Under the pieces are notes generated by a model, which ran no database searches, had not been told where the DNA came from, and worked only from the letters and a program-made list of their open reading frames with translations. Shown in pieces: positions 1 through 12,364 of a stretch of DNA of 64,000 bases (positions are counted from its first letter, which is position 1; every line of letters begins with the position of its first letter). Location: positions 3,224,001-3,288,000 of the forward strand of contig CAVZRC010000003.1 of NCBI GenBank assembly GCA_963777695.1, given 5' to 3'. Origin of the DNA: CAVZRC01 sp963777695. Its GTDB lineage: Bacteria; Planctomycetota; Planctomycetia; Isosphaerales; Isosphaeraceae. The translations under genes were made by a program, and so were the position numbers.

Positions 1-2494
1 TCAACGGCATATCCTTCAGCGGCGAGATGTCGGTCACCCGGGTGGACTCGCACGTGAGTACCCGTAGCGGCATCCCCTGCAGCGGCGCGAGATCGGACAC
101 CTTGGAGAGATGGCAGTTCAGGTGCGTCAGCTCCATGCCCTTCAGCGGAGAGAAGTCGGCAACTTGCGAATCATTGCACTGGAAAAACGATAGCTTCATG
201 CCTTTCAACGGCGACAGGTCGGACAAGGGATTGCCGGCGCAGGAGAGCCTCTCCAGCGGCATCCCCACCAGCGGCCTGAGATCGGAAACTCCCATCCAAC
301 TGCAATCGAGACTCTTCAGCGACAACCCTCTGAGCGGGGACAGGTCCGGCGCCTTCGTGCCGTGAATGTCCAGGAATTCCAGCGGCATCCCCGCGAGTGG
401 CGTCAGGTCGGCCACGGGGCTATAGCAGGCGTGCAGTCGACGCAGCGGCATCCCCTTCAGCGGCGTCAGGTCCGTCACCCGGATATTTTCGATCTTGATG
501 GCGGTCAGAGACATCCCTTGCAACGGCGACAGGTCGAACACGGGCAGATCGTTGCAGACCAGGCTTTTGAGGGGCAGACCCTTCAGCGGCGAGAGGTCCA
601 TCAGAAGACCTTTACGCCTGAAGTCTCCCGCGACGCTGAAGGACCTCAACCCGGTCAACCCTCGCACCGGCGAGATATCGCCCACGTATTCGGACCGGAA
701 CCCGAATCCCGTCACCACGCCGTTCTCGACCGTGGGCTCGACCTTGCCGTCGAAGCCCGGGTTGAGCGCTTTCAAGCGCGCGACGACCGCCTTCACCTGC
801 TCGATCGCCGGAAGGGCGACCAGGGAACGCTCCCATTCCGACGCGTCGGCGACCGTCGTGGCAGACGGCGGAGGCTCCAGGCCGACCCGCACCGGCTGTC
901 GCCCGTTTCGCGTCACGGTGACCAGGTCCTGACGCACGAGCTTGCCGTCCTTGCTGGTCTTGACCTTATAGGTGCCGGGTTTCAGGCGGATTTCCTTGAC
1001 CCCCGTCCCCGTGAGAACGATCTCCGGCCCGTCGATCTTGACGCTGACTCCGGGGTCATCCACCTCGACGACCAGGGTCCCCTCCGGCGAGAACACGCGA
1101 ATGACCGTGCTGTGGAAATCGGTGAACCCGGTCGCCTCCGTGAGGCCGAGGCCCCCGATGAGCGTCAGGGCTGCGGCCGCCACGCCCACCCGGAGGAGTC
1201 TGCGGACATTCCGCCGTCGGATCGCCGGCGAGGGCTCCGGGTGTCCCTTCGGCGGCGGCAGGTTCCCCACCGCGGCCGGGGAGACTTCCGAGGTCGACGA
1301 GACATCCCCCAACCGGTGAAGGTCGGCCAGGAGTCGAGCGAGGCGGTCGGACACTTCCCGGGCCGACGCGAACCGATCGGCCGGCTCCTTGGCCTGCAAT
1401 CGCGCGACCATGTCGCATAGCCATTCCGGGACCTCCGGGACGATCTCCCGGATCGGGCGGGGCGTGTCTTCCGCGACGCGTTTGAGTACGGCCAGGGTAT
1501 TTGCGGCCCGGAACGGCGGACGGCCGCTGCACATCACGTAGAGGACGCTGCCCAGGCTGAACAGGTCAGCCCGATGGTCGATCACCTCTCCGAGGGCCTG
1601 CTCGGGCGCCATGTACATCGGCGTACCGGCGATGAGCCCCGACCGGGTGATGCTGGCGTCGTTGGCCGCGCGAGCCAGGCCGAAGTCGACGATCTTCACG
1701 CGATCGCCGTCGTCTTCCAGCAGGATGTTGCTCGGCTTGATGTCGCGATGGAGCAGACCCATCGCATGGGCGGCGGCCAGGCCGCCCGCGACCTGTTGCC
1801 CGATCGTCAGCACTTCCGACAACTTCAGCGGACCGGTCGCGTCCAGTTTCTCCTGCAAGGTCTGTCCGGCGATGTACTCCATGACAAGGTAGGGGAACGG
1901 CTGGCTCCCGACGGCGTGGACGGCGATGACATTCTGATGGCGGATCGCCGCGGTCGACCGCGCCTCGCGCAGGAATCGCTTGCGGGGCGCCGAGATCGCG
2001 GCCAGGAGCGGGGACAGGAGCTTGATGGCCACGAACCGATGTAGCTCCACGTCGAATGCCTTCACCACGGTCCCGAAGCTGCCCTTGCCCAGCACCTCCA
2101 GGACCTCATAGTGCGCCAGCCGGCCGAGCGAGCCGGGCATCTCCGAAAGTTGCAGGACGTCGAGGGGATTGTCCTCTTCGTCCTCGCCCTCGTCGGCGAT
2201 CGTCTCGACCGCCCCGCGCCATTCCAGGCACTCTCCGGCGACCATTTCGGGATCGCTCGAGAGAGCAAACCCGCCGGTGTCCTCGGCGGTATCGTGCGAG
2301 GTGACGCGGTTTCGGTCGACGACAGGCCGGTCAAGGAAGCCGTCCGACTGGGCATGGGCCTCCAGCAGCCGTTCCACACGACGACGCAACTCGACATCGT
2401 CGCCGCAGGCATGATCCAGATAACCGGCCCTCTCGGCCGTCGTCTTCTCCAGCGCGGCGAAGAAGACCGCTTCCACCTGGGACGGGGTGGTCAT
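1..2494 (-). CDS. Ser/Thr protein kinase with leucine-rich-type repeat C-terminus (partial, runs off left edge)
   Basis: This is one continuous reading frame from ATG at 2494 to the window edge (at least 831 residues), with no stop seen. Residues ~1-60 carry the planctomycete kinase N-terminal module (VEAVFFAALE, YLDHACGDD, ELRRRVERLL). A Hanks-type kinase domain follows at about 130-390: G-loop GKGSFG, VAIKLL lysine, HRDIKPSN catalytic loop, DFG as VDFGLA, and MAPEQ. A hydrophobic segment near residue 440 (VGVAAAALTLIGGLGL) should place the C-terminus outside the cytoplasm. The C-terminus has a PEGA-like stretch (GTYKVKTSKDGK) and then at least nine repeats of about 23 residues built on DLSPLKGMPL, an LRR-like solenoid. 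A transmembrane sensor kinase is inferred; ligand unknown. The start follows GGAGCGATGCC, as in two other kinases here. Confidence 0.9.
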   Translation of the reverse strand, partial: MTTPSQVEAVFFAALEKTTAERAGYLDHACGDDVELRRRVERLLEAHAQSDGFLDRPVVDRNRVTSHDTAEDTGGFALSSDPEMVAGECLEWRGAVETIADEGEDEEDNPLDVLQLSEMPGSLGRLAHYEVLEVLGKGSFGTVVKAFDVELHRFVAIKLLSPLLAAISAPRKRFLREARSTAAIRHQNVIAVHAVGSQPFPYLVMEYIAGQTLQEKLDATGPLKLSEVLTIGQQVAGGLAAAHAMGLLHRDIKPSNILLEDDGDRVKIVDFGLARAANDASITRSGLIAGTPMYMAPEQALGEVIDHRADLFSLGSVLYVMCSGRPPFRAANTLAVLKRVAEDTPRPIREIVPEVPEWLCDMVARLQAKEPADRFASAREVSDRLARLLADLHRLGDVSSTSEVSPAAVGNLPPPKGHPEPSPAIRRRNVRRLLRVGVAAAALTLIGGLGLTEATGFTDFHSTVIRVFSPEGTLVVEVDDPGVSVKIDGPEIVLTGTGVKEIRLKPGTYKVKTSKDGKLVRQDLVTVTRNGRQPVRVGLEPPPSATTVADASEWERSLVALPAIEQVKAVVARLKALNPGFDGKVEPTVENGVVTGFGFRSEYVGDISPVRGLTGLRSFSVAGDFRRKGLLMDLSPLKGLPLKSLVCNDLPVFDLSPLQGMSLTAIKIENIRVTDLTPLKGMPLRRLHACYSPVADLTPLAGMPLEFLDIHGTKAPDLSPLRGLSLKSLDCSWMGVSDLRPLVGMPLERLSCAGNPLSDLSPLKGMKLSFFQCNDSQVADFSPLKGMELTHLNCHLSKVSDLAPLQGMPLRVLTCESTRVTDISPLKDMPL

Positions 2495-2514
2495 GGCATC
2501 GCTCCAATTTGGAA

Positions 2515-2560
2515 ATGACTCCGGGAACAATGCGACGAATCCACGCCCAACCCCTCAATG
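2515..2560 (-). repeat. Conserved kinase 5' element, copy A
   Basis: Read on the minus strand this segment has TTGAGGGGTT, then TCGTCGCATTGTTCC and GGAGTCA, ending just upstream of the kinase start at 2494. Near-identical copies sit at 16211-16250, 16664-16705 and 36882-36925, each about 30-75 nt upstream of a kinase-type start codon. It may hold a promoter or a leader-RNA element; function not shown. Confidence 0.6.
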
Positions 2561-2761
2561 TTTTCCGTTTTTTCAGCCGTGTGATGGACGTTAGGATGCG
2601 GTCGCTCGGCGTATCCCCAAGTGAGAGCATGAATTCGGCATCGAACGGCGGTTGTCAACGTTTCGAACGAAATCGGGTAGCGACAGACCATTGCAGGTGG
2701 GCGGGAAGGGAGCGATGATGTTTGCAACCAGACCCCTGCCCACTCGAATTCTCGTGCCTTT

Positions 2762-5700
2762 CTACAGTCTCCGAATCGAGAACGACCGTCCTCGACGAAC
2801 CCATCTTCTTCCCAGGTTCAATCCGGCACCCGCCACCGCCGCCGACGCGACCGCCACAACCAGCGTTCGGGTCCGGTCGGGCGAGTGGACATCGGCCAGT
2901 TCGTCCCGGAATTCGTATCCCCGACGGATCAATGGCCCTTCGGCTTCACCCTCGGCACCCAGGTCCCCCAGCGCGGCATCGATGGCTGGCCGGGGATCCG
3001 TCGGCCTCTGGAGGGATGATGCGCCCACCGGCAAGAGGGGAGAAACCGTCTCGGCTTCGGGCGGCGGGGCAGTCTTGGCCTGGGCCCCGGTCCGCTCCTT
3101 CGTCGTGGGTTGAGCCGGCGCCGGGCCGGGCTGTTGGCCCTCTGCGGGCGGACTCGTCGCCTTGCGGTCCTCCGCCGTCGGCGAGCGGCCCTCGAGCTCC
3201 AGCAGCGCCGCACGCGCCCGCTCCCAGGATCGCTCCAACCCGATCGCCAGCCGCTCCCACGCCGACGCCTGCTCGACGGTCGCGGGCGGTCCCTCCTCCT
3301 CGATCGGCTCGTCTGCCGAATCGTTGGGGTCCCCGTTGGCCTGCCTCGATCCCTGGCCCGGCCCGCCCGGCCCGCCCGTCGAACGCCGAACCGCCGCCGG
3401 CCTCGATCTCGACCACCGAGACGGTGAGCAAGGTGGCCGCCAGGTCCAGCGTCGAGCCCGAGAGGCTCAACAACTGGGCCTGCGTCTCCACCGAGCCGCT
3501 GGTCGCCTCCGAGAGCACGGCGGCCGCCGAGCCCTCCGTGGGCGTCACGCTCGCCCCGGTCAAGCCGCCACCTCCCTCGGGGCCTTCGAGGCCGCCGGGG
3601 CCGGCGCTGAGGTCGAAGGCCAGGCTGGTCGCGGCTTCGTGACCGGCCGTGCTCACATAGAAATCCAGCAGGCCGTCGGAGACCCCGCCGAAGCTCAACC
3701 CGGTGGGGTTGGGGGCCTCGGCGCTCGACAGGGTCTGGGACAGGCTCAGCCCGCCCGGGCCGCCGGTCAGCAGCGACAATTGACCGTCGGCGTTGTTGCC
3801 CACCACCAGGTCGGTGAACCGATTATTGGTGAATGCGAAGCCTGTGGTGGGCGAATCGCCCCCGGTGGGGAAGGTCTGCGACTGCGGGCTGGCGGACCCC
3901 AGGCCGGTGATCAGCGTGCCGTTATTCGAGCCGGCATTGAGCGTGGCCAATCCCTCGCCGAGCCCGTTGAAATTGCCCAGGAACAGCGAGGACGGAGCCT
4001 GGCCGACGGGGATCATCGTGACCGCCGCCGCCTGGTCATTGAAGAACCCGCTGCCGACGCTGGGGAAGATCTGTACGTTGTCGGACCCGCTGTTGGCCAC
4101 GGCCAGGTCGGTCTGACTACCCCCCAGGTTGCCCACGGCCAGCGCGACCGGTCCGGTATCGGTCTGGATCCGCGGCCCCGCGACCATCGTCCAGCTCGAG
4201 CCGCTGCCTTGACCCAGCAAGACCGAGACGTCGTTGGAGCCGGTGTCGGCGACCAGCAGGTCGGGCTGGCCGTTGAGATTGGCGACCGTCAATCCGGTGG
4301 GGTCGGTGCCGACGGGGAACCCCGCGGTGCCGTTGATCGGCGATCCGAACTGGCCGTTGCCCAGCCCGGGGTAGACCAGGACGTTGTTGCCGCCGCTATT
4401 GGCGACGATCAGGTCGGGGATGACGTACTGGTGGTCCTGATTCGGAATGAGGTCCGCCAGCAGGACGGCGCCCGGTGCCAACACGCCCGTGGTCTGGTTG
4501 CCGATGACCGCGGGGCTGTTGGCATTCTGGCCGGTGGTGCCGTAGACGACCGAGACCTGGTTGAGCGACTGGTCGGCGAAGACGAAGTCGGGGACCCCGT
4601 TGCCGGTGAGGTCGGCGACGGCCAGGGCGATGGCCGCCTTCACCGGCTCGAAGGGGCGGAAGGTGCCGTCGCCGTTGCCGACGAGGATCAGCACATCGCC
4701 ATAGACGTTACCGACCAGGAGGTCGAGCTTGCCGTTGCCCAGCAGGTCGCTGACGGTCAAGCCGGTGGGATCGGTGCCGGCATTGTACGTGACCGGAGAC
4801 GAGAAGCTGCCCTTGCCGTTGCCCAGGTAGATGCTCACGCCATCGGCGGTGAGGACGGCGAGATCCGCGACGCCGTTGCCGGTGAAGTCGGCCATGCGGA
4901 CCACCTTGGCCGGGCCCGGTGTCTGGATCGTCACGGGATTGGCGAAGCGACCTTGCCCCAGGCCCGCGAGTACGTCGATCGTGTTCGTGCCCGGGTTGAT
5001 CGTCACCAGGCTGGGTGGACCGCCGGGCGTGAGCGACCCGGTTGCCACGCCCGCCGTCGCATCCAGGCTAGCCAGTTCGGACGTGCTGCCGGGTTCGATC
5101 ACCGAGAACCCGGTCCCGGCGCGGTAGGGGGCGGGCGGGGCGAAGTCGCCACCGCCGAGGTTGCGCAGGACGCTCACCTCGCCGGTCAGCTTGTTGGTGA
5201 CGACCAGGTCGAGCACGCCGATGCCGTTGGTATCGACCGCCTGCACGTCGGAGCCGCCCACGCCGACGCGTAGGGTGAAGGCGGCCGTGAAAATCGGGGG
5301 ATCGAGCGGGCTGGCGGGGCCGACAGACCCGCTGCGGTAGGCACTGCCGAGATACACCGAGAGCGTCCCGTCGCCGGCGTTGCGGACGACCAGGTCGGTC
5401 AAGCCGCCACCATCGAGGTTGGCCGCGATGATCTGCGCCGGGATCTGGCCGGTCGAGAGCGATCCGCTCAGCCGGACGAAGCCGCCGTCGCGATACGCGT
5501 AAAACCAGACGGCGTTGTCCTGGGGGTCGAGACTGGCGAGTACCGGCCCTTGGCTGGTGTCCGGCAGCCAGGCGATGTCGCGCGAGGGGTTATCGGGGTT
5601 GACGATGATGGGAGGCAGGAACGAGCCGGGCTGGCCGGGGATGCCCTGGCGATAGAGGATCTCCCCGGTCCCGTTGACGACCAGGACATCGTCGGTGCCG

Positions 5701-8700
5701 TCGCCGTTGACGTCGGCCACCACGGGCGTGTCATAAGGGGTCTCGGCAACCTGGCCGGGGTCGGTGAACGTCCCGTCGCCATTACCCAGCATCACCGACA
5801 GCGTGCGGGATGCGATATTGGTGACGGCCAGGTCGAGACGGCCATCGCCGTTGAGGTTGACCGCCACGGTCCCGAACAGATAGCCCTGATTCGCTTCGGT
5901 AACCTCGGGCGAAGGTACCGTCGCCATGGCCCAGCAGCACCGAGATGGGGTATGCGATCTCAGTCCCCTGGTTGGGGGTGTAGACGAACTCGGTGGTCAG
6001 GAGCAGGTCGAGGTCGCCGTCGCCGGTGAAGTCCCCCGCCACGATCGTGAGCGGATTCTCGCTCAGGTTGTAGGTGACCTGGGGCGCGAAGGTGCCGTCG
6101 CCATGGCCGAGCAGCACGCTCACGCTGCCCGGGCCCTGGGCGACGATGCCTTGATTGGCGACGGCCAGATCGATCCGCCCGTCCCCGTTGAAGTCGCCGG
6201 TCACCATGGCGACCGGGGCCGTCCCCACCGCGTAGTTGACCTGGGCCGCGAACGTGCCGTCGCCTTTGCCCAGCAGCACGGACACGCTGTTGCTGCCGCT
6301 GTTGGCGACGGCGAGGTCGGTCGGCCCGTCGCCGTTGAAGTCGCCCGCCACGATGGCGTCCGGGCGCGGCCCCACCGCATAGGGGACCTGAGCCGCGAAG
6401 GTGCCGTCGCCGTCGTTCAGCAGCACCGACACGGTGTCGTCGCCGTAGTTGGCGACGGCGAGGTCGGTCGGCCCGTCGCCGTTGAAGTCGCCCGCCACGA
6501 TCCGGTCGGGCTCCGTCCCGACCGCGTAGGTGACCTGGGGCGCGAAGGTGCCGTCGCCTTTGCCCAGCAGCACCGACACGGTGTTGGCGTTGTAATTGGC
6601 GACGGCGAGGTCGAGCCGCCCGTTAACGTTGAAATCGCCCACCACGATCGCGGATGGGCCCGTCCCGACCGCGTAGGTGGCCTGGGGCGCGAAGGTTCCA
6701 TCGCCATTGCCCAGCAGCACTGACACCGTGTTGTCGCCCCGATTCACGACGGCCAGATCGATCCGCCCGTCGCCGGTGAAGTCGCCCGCCGCGACCGACC
6801 CCGGTGCCGTCCCCACCGCATTCCCGGTGGGCCCGCCCAGCGGAAGGAAGGTGCCGTCGCCATAGCCGAGCAGCAGGCTCACGCCGGTGAGCGGCGTGCC
6901 GCCGGGGGTGTAGCTCATGACGACGGCCAGATCGATGCGTCCGTCGCCGATGAAGTCGCCCGACACGAGGGCCGACGGACTCGCCCCCAACGAGTAGATG
7001 ACCGGTGGCTGGAAGGTGCCGTCGCCGTTGCCCAGCAACACCGACACGATGTTGGCTTCGTAACTGACGACCGCCAGGTCGAGGTGGCCGTCGCCCGTGA
7101 TGGAGCACGCCACGAGAGCACCATCAATTCCGTTCGCGGCCGTACTCGCGGCCTGGAACGTGCCCTCGCCGTTGCCCAGCAGGATCTGCACCCCGGCGAA
7201 GCCGCTGACAGCCAGGTCGAGGTGGCCGTCGTCATTGAAATCCCCGGCCACGATCGATTGGGGGTTCGACCCGACCGTGTAGGTGACCTGGGGCGCGAAG
7301 GTGCCGTTGCCGTGGCCCAACAGCATCGACACCGTGCTGGAGCTTGAATTGACAACGGCCAGGTCGAGGTGCCCGTCGCCGGTGAAATCGCCCGCCACGA
7401 GGGCGTCCGGATTCCTCCCGACCGCGTAGGTAACCTGGGACTGGAACGTGCCGTCGCCGTTGCCAATCAGCATCGACACGGTGTCGGAGAGATAATTGGC
7501 GACGGCCAGGTCGAGGTGGCCGTCGCCGGTGAAGTCCCCCGCCACGATGGCCCGCGGATCGCTCCCGACCGCGTAGGTGACCTGGGGCTGGAACGTGCCG
7601 TCGCCGTTGTCCAGCAGCACCGACACCGTACCGTCTGGATACCCGCCGTTATTGACGACGGCCAGATCGATCCGCCCGTCGCCGGTGAAGTCGCCCTCCA
7701 CGAGGGCCCATGGCTGCGACCCGACCGCGTAGTTGACCGGGGGCGCGAAGGTGCCGTCGCCGTTGCTCAACAGCACGGAGACGACCGCGGTGCTATTGAA
7801 GTAGCTAAAGCTGGTGAAGGCCAGGTCGAGGCGGCCGTCGCCGGTGAAATCGCCCGCGACGATAGAGTCGTTACTTTCGGGAAAATGCCCCATCGCGAGG
7901 GGTTGGAGCGGACTGGTCGCCGCCAGGGCCGTGGCCGTCACGCTGTACGTGCCCGCGCCGCCGAGGTCCTGCACCTCGAGCGAATACGTCCCCGCCGGGA
8001 CATAGGTGTTGATCAGGTCGTCGCCGTCGGCGGCGGACTGGCCGTCGCTCTGCATCAGCAAATTGCCGGAGGCATCCAGGAGCAACAGTTGCGTCGTCAC
8101 GCCCTGGGCCTGGGCCACGATCGTCAGATCCTCGCCCGTGCTGGTCTCGAATGGGTAGGAGACGATCGAGCTGGCGGGGCCAACTCCACTTGCGGGAAAT
8201 GCCAGGGACGGAAGGTCCAGGACTTCCGGGACCACGGAGACACCGAAGCCGAAGCCGCCGATCACCACGCCGCGGACCGTGACGTTGGAGGCGACCGCCA
8301 GCGGGTCGGTGCCGGCGAGAGACTGGCCGCTCAGGTCAATCCGCGGTGTGCCCGCGAAACCGGGCTGAGACGTGCCGTCGATCACGACCGCGGTGGTGAT
8401 GGCGGGAAGAGCCGAGGTCGGCGCGATCGTCCGGATGCCGGTGCCGGGGATTGCGAAGTCGATCGTGGTGGTCGCACCGACGGCACTGTTGGAATCGAGG
8501 ATCGCCTGGCGGAGCGAGCCGGGGCCGCTATCCGCCGTGGTGGTCACCAGGAATAGACCGTCGCTCAAGAGGACCTGCGAATCGACCGTCGCGGCGCCGT
8601 CCGACCGGGCGTCGAGGCTGAGCGTGACATAGCCGTAGGACACCGCGGGCGGTCTGAAGGTCATGCCGGCCAGCGCCGCGTCGAGCGCCGAGAGGAGGCC

Positions 8701-11700
8701 GCTGTAGGACAACGAATTCGTGCCGTTGCCCGATCCGGTCAGGCCGGCGGTGCTCGACAAAGTCAAAGTCCCGGTCGTGACCGATAACGTCAGACTCCAC
8801 GTCAGGTCGAACGGTCCGACATCGGGGTCATCCAGCGCGATCGCATCGCCGGACGCGGCCGAGAAGTGGAACGCCTGGCCGGCGGTGAATCGAACGTATT
8901 CCGTGGGGACATCGAAGACGCCCTGGCGAATGGCCGAGACTTCCGAGGTGTTGCCATCGGGATCGGTCGCCGTGGCCGTGAGGATCGGCAGCCCGTCGGG
9001 CGCCGTGAAGGGGACCGCGAAACTCACCCCGCCCGCCGCGTCGGTCGTCACCTCGATCGAGCCCAGGTCGTCCTGCGCGTCACCCGAGCCCCCCGGACCG
9101 AGTGCGGCGCTGGCGAAGAAGTCGATTCGAAAGGTCGTGTCGGACGTGCTCCCGCCCAGCCAGCCTTCGATCTGGCCGTCGGGGGTCAGGAATAAGATCG
9201 GGAAGTTCTGGAGGTTGTTCGGGCCCTGTCGCGTAGCGGAGGCGTTGTCCGTCACCCCGTCGTCGCCGAGGTCGATGGCCTGCCCGGTATTGGCGAAGAT
9301 GCGATTATCCGTGATCGGGTTGCCGGTGGAGAGGTCGCTGGCCGAGGTGCCGACCACGACGCCCGGCCCGCCGTTATTGGCGATCAGGTTACCCGAGACG
9401 GCGGTGGTTCCACCGATCGTATTGCCGGTGGATGCCTCCGCGATCACGATCCCGGCGGCTTGGTTGGGCAGGAATAGGGAACCGGTCGCGTCGGTGCCGA
9501 TGAAATTGCCCGCCACCGCGTTATCGGACGAGCCGCCGATTGCAACCCCCGCGTTATCATTGCCCGAGATGACGTTCCCCTGGCCGGCGTCATCGACGCT
9601 GACGCCGTCGGTCCCGATCCGGTTGCCGGAGGCGCCTCCGACGATCATCACTCCGCCGGCACTGCCCGAGCCGGAGTAGTTATAGGAAGGGTAAGATCCC
9701 TTGTAAGGGTAGGCTCCGTTGGCCAGGGCGACATCCCCGGTGACCGTCGTACCGATGAGATTGCCCGCGACAATATTGCCATCGGTGCCCTGGCCCTTGA
9801 TCAGGACGCCGACTGCGGAGTTGCCCGAGATCACGTCCTGCTCGGCCGCGTCGTTGATGCCGTCGCCATTGGTCCCGATGAGGTTGTTGGTGGCCCCCCC
9901 GTCGATCTCGACGCCGAACTCGTTCGGTTCGGCCTGGGTGCCGGTGGGATCGGTCCCCAGGAAGTCGCCGTGGATCCAATCGCCCGTGGCGCCGGGGTCC
10001 GTGATTTCAATGCCGGCGCCCTGGCCGAAGCTGTCGATGTCCAGGCCGACGACGGTGACGCCCGAGCCGGTGATCATCAGAGCGTCGCCGCCGCCGGCCT
10101 GGCTGCCGTTGAGCTCGATCAACGGCGTGCCGGCGTAACCCGGCTGCGACGTGCCGTCGATCAGCACCGCGTTGGAGATCGCGGGCAAGGCCGAGAGCAG
10201 GACGATCGTTTGCACGCCCGAGCCCTGGAGAGCGAAGTCGATCGTGTTGGTGGCGCCGGTGGCGCCGTCGGAATCGAGGATCGCCTGGCGGAGCGACCAC
10301 GGGCCGCTGTCGGCCGTCGTGGTGACCACGAAGGGACCATACGTGACGAACGCCTGAGATTGGACCGGCGCCGCGCCCACGGACGTCGCATCGAGGGTGA
10401 TCGCGACGTCGAGAGACGTGCCGGGGGGCGGCGTGTAAATCAGGCCGTCGAGCCCCGCGTCGATCGCCGCGATCGAGCCTTGATACGATAACGACCCGGT
10501 GCCATCGCCCGAGCCGGTCAGGCCGGCGGTGGTCGCGAGGTTCAGCGTCCCGGCGGGGACCGTCAGCGAGATGTCCCAGATCGCAAGCAATGGCCCGGCA
10601 CTCGGGTCTTGCAGGGCGATCTCCTGGCCCGATGCGGCCGAGAAGTTCACCGACTGACCAGGAGCGGGACGGATGGAGCTTGCGTCGTTTGCCCAGACGC
10701 CCTGGCGTGCGGCCGAGACCTCGGAGGTGTTGCCGGCCGGATCGGTCGCCGTGGCCGAGATGTCCGGCAACCCGGCGGGCGCCGTGAAGGGGACGGCGAA
10801 GGTCACCTGTCCGGTCGCGTCCGTGGTCACGTCGAACGAGCCCAGGTCGTCCTGGGCCTCTCCCGACCCGTCGGAGTTGTCGCCGGTGCTGGCGTAGACA
10901 TCGATGCGAAACGTCGTGTCGGGGGTGCTGCCCCCGAGCCAGCCCTCGAGCTGGCCATCGGCGATGGTCACGATGATCGGGAAGTTCTGGAGGTTGTTCG
11001 GGCCCTGGCGCGGAGCGGAGGCGTTGTCCGTCACCCCATCGTCGCCGAGGTCGATGGCCTGTTTGCTATTGGCGAAGATGCGATTGTCCGTGATTTGGTT
11101 GCCGATGGAGAGGTCGCTGGCCGAGGTGCCGACCACGACGCCCGGCCCGCCGTTGTTGGTGATCAGGTTGCCCGAGACGGCGGTGGTCCCACCGATCGTA
11201 TTGCCGGTGGACCCCGCCTCGATCACGATCCCGGCGGCCTGGTTGGGCAGGGAGATCGAACCGGTCGCGTCGGTGCCGATCTCGTTGCCCGCGACCACGT
11301 TATCGGACGAGCCGCTGATCGCGACTCCCGCGTTATCATTGCCCGAGATGACGTTCCCCTGGCCGGCGGCATCGACGCCGAGGCCGTCGGTCCCGATCAC
11401 GTTGCCCGAGGCGCCTCCGACGATCATCACGCCGCCGGCATTGAGCAAGCCGGAGCCGTATCCGTAATAGTAGCCATAAGTTCCGTTGCCCAGCGCGACA
11501 TCGCCGGTGACCGTCGTGCCGATCCAGTTGCCCGCGACGACATTACCATCGGTGCCCTGGCCCTGGATCAGGACGCCCACTCCGATGTTGCCCGAAATCA
11601 GGTTCCGCTCGGCCGAATCGTCGATCCCGTCGCCATTGGTCCCGATCAGGTTGTCGCTGGCCCCGCCATCGATTTCGATACCATACTTCTGGCCACGGCT

Positions 11701-12297
11701 GGAATTGTTGAACGTGGTGCCGGTGGGATCGGTCCCCAGGAAGTTGCCATAGATCCAATCGCCCGTGGCGCCGGGGCCCGTGAGCTCTATGCCGATGCCT
11801 GTGCTGAAATTGCCGATGTTGTCGATGTCCAGTCCGCGGACGGTCACGCCCGAGCCGGTGATCGTGAGGCCGTCGAGATTGCCGGAGCCGAAGTAGGAGC
11901 CGTAGAGCTGGGTGCCGTTGATCTCGATCAGAGGCGTGCCGGCGTAACCCGGCTGCGAGGTGGCGTCGATCAGCACCGGGCTGGAGATCGCGGGCAAGGT
12001 CGAGAGCGGATAGATTGTCTGCACGCCGGAGCCGCCGATATCGAAATCGATCGTGATGGTCGCTCCGGTGGCATCGTTCGAATCAAGAATGGCCTGGCGG
12101 AGCGAGCCGGGGCCGCTGTCGCCGGTGTTGGTCACCAGGAACGTGGAGAGGAGCGTCCGGTCCTCCATCACTTCCAGGCGGGGCCGCCGCCGGAAGAACG
12201 TCCGACTGAACGTCGCGGGAGGCCGTCTTCGACGACGTCGAAGGAGCTTGTGAGGCGCAAGGACCGCCTGCTTGGCGGGGCGGAGATAGGTCATCAT
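2762..12297 (-). CDS. Giant beta-helix / FG-GAP (VCBS) repeat surface protein, interrupted by two frameshifts
   Basis: About 3,180 codons if read through two breaks. The N-terminus is arginine-rich, followed by the planctomycete extracellular-domain motif VMEDRTLLS. Next come three copies of a module opening with VTTTADSGPGSLRQAILDS-type sequence and carrying parallel beta-helix segments (GNVISGN, AGNFIGTDATG), then more than 20 FG-GAP/VCBS repeats (GDFTGDGRIDLAV..SVLLGNGDGTF) of about 48 residues with Ca-binding-like DxDGxxD loops. A proline/glutamate-rich tail and a hydrophobic stretch (VVAVASAAVAGAG) before RRWVRRGR end the protein. Frame changes near 5912, where TTCGCCCGAGG replaces an expected longer C run, and near 3380 in a GGGCGGGCCGGG tract. 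Because domain homology resumes exactly after each break, these may be sequence errors or a recent pseudogene. Probable role: cell-surface adhesion or structure (inference). Confidence 0.85.
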
Positions 12298-12364
12298 CGT
12301 GGATCATCCGGCGTTGGATTTATCGAGGCAGTCTGATAGGTCTATGCTGAGATGCTGGCCGAGC

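Noticed and set aside
3162..5273. Long plus-strand open frame opposite the FG-GAP gene
   Set aside because: It mirrors GC-rich, codon-biased coding sequence on the other strand. The minus strand has clear repeat homology; the plus translation is Arg/Gly/Ala-rich with no family pattern.
10609..12336. 575-codon plus-strand frame
   Set aside because: It lies fully opposite the beta-helix modules; the composition is that of antisense shadow.
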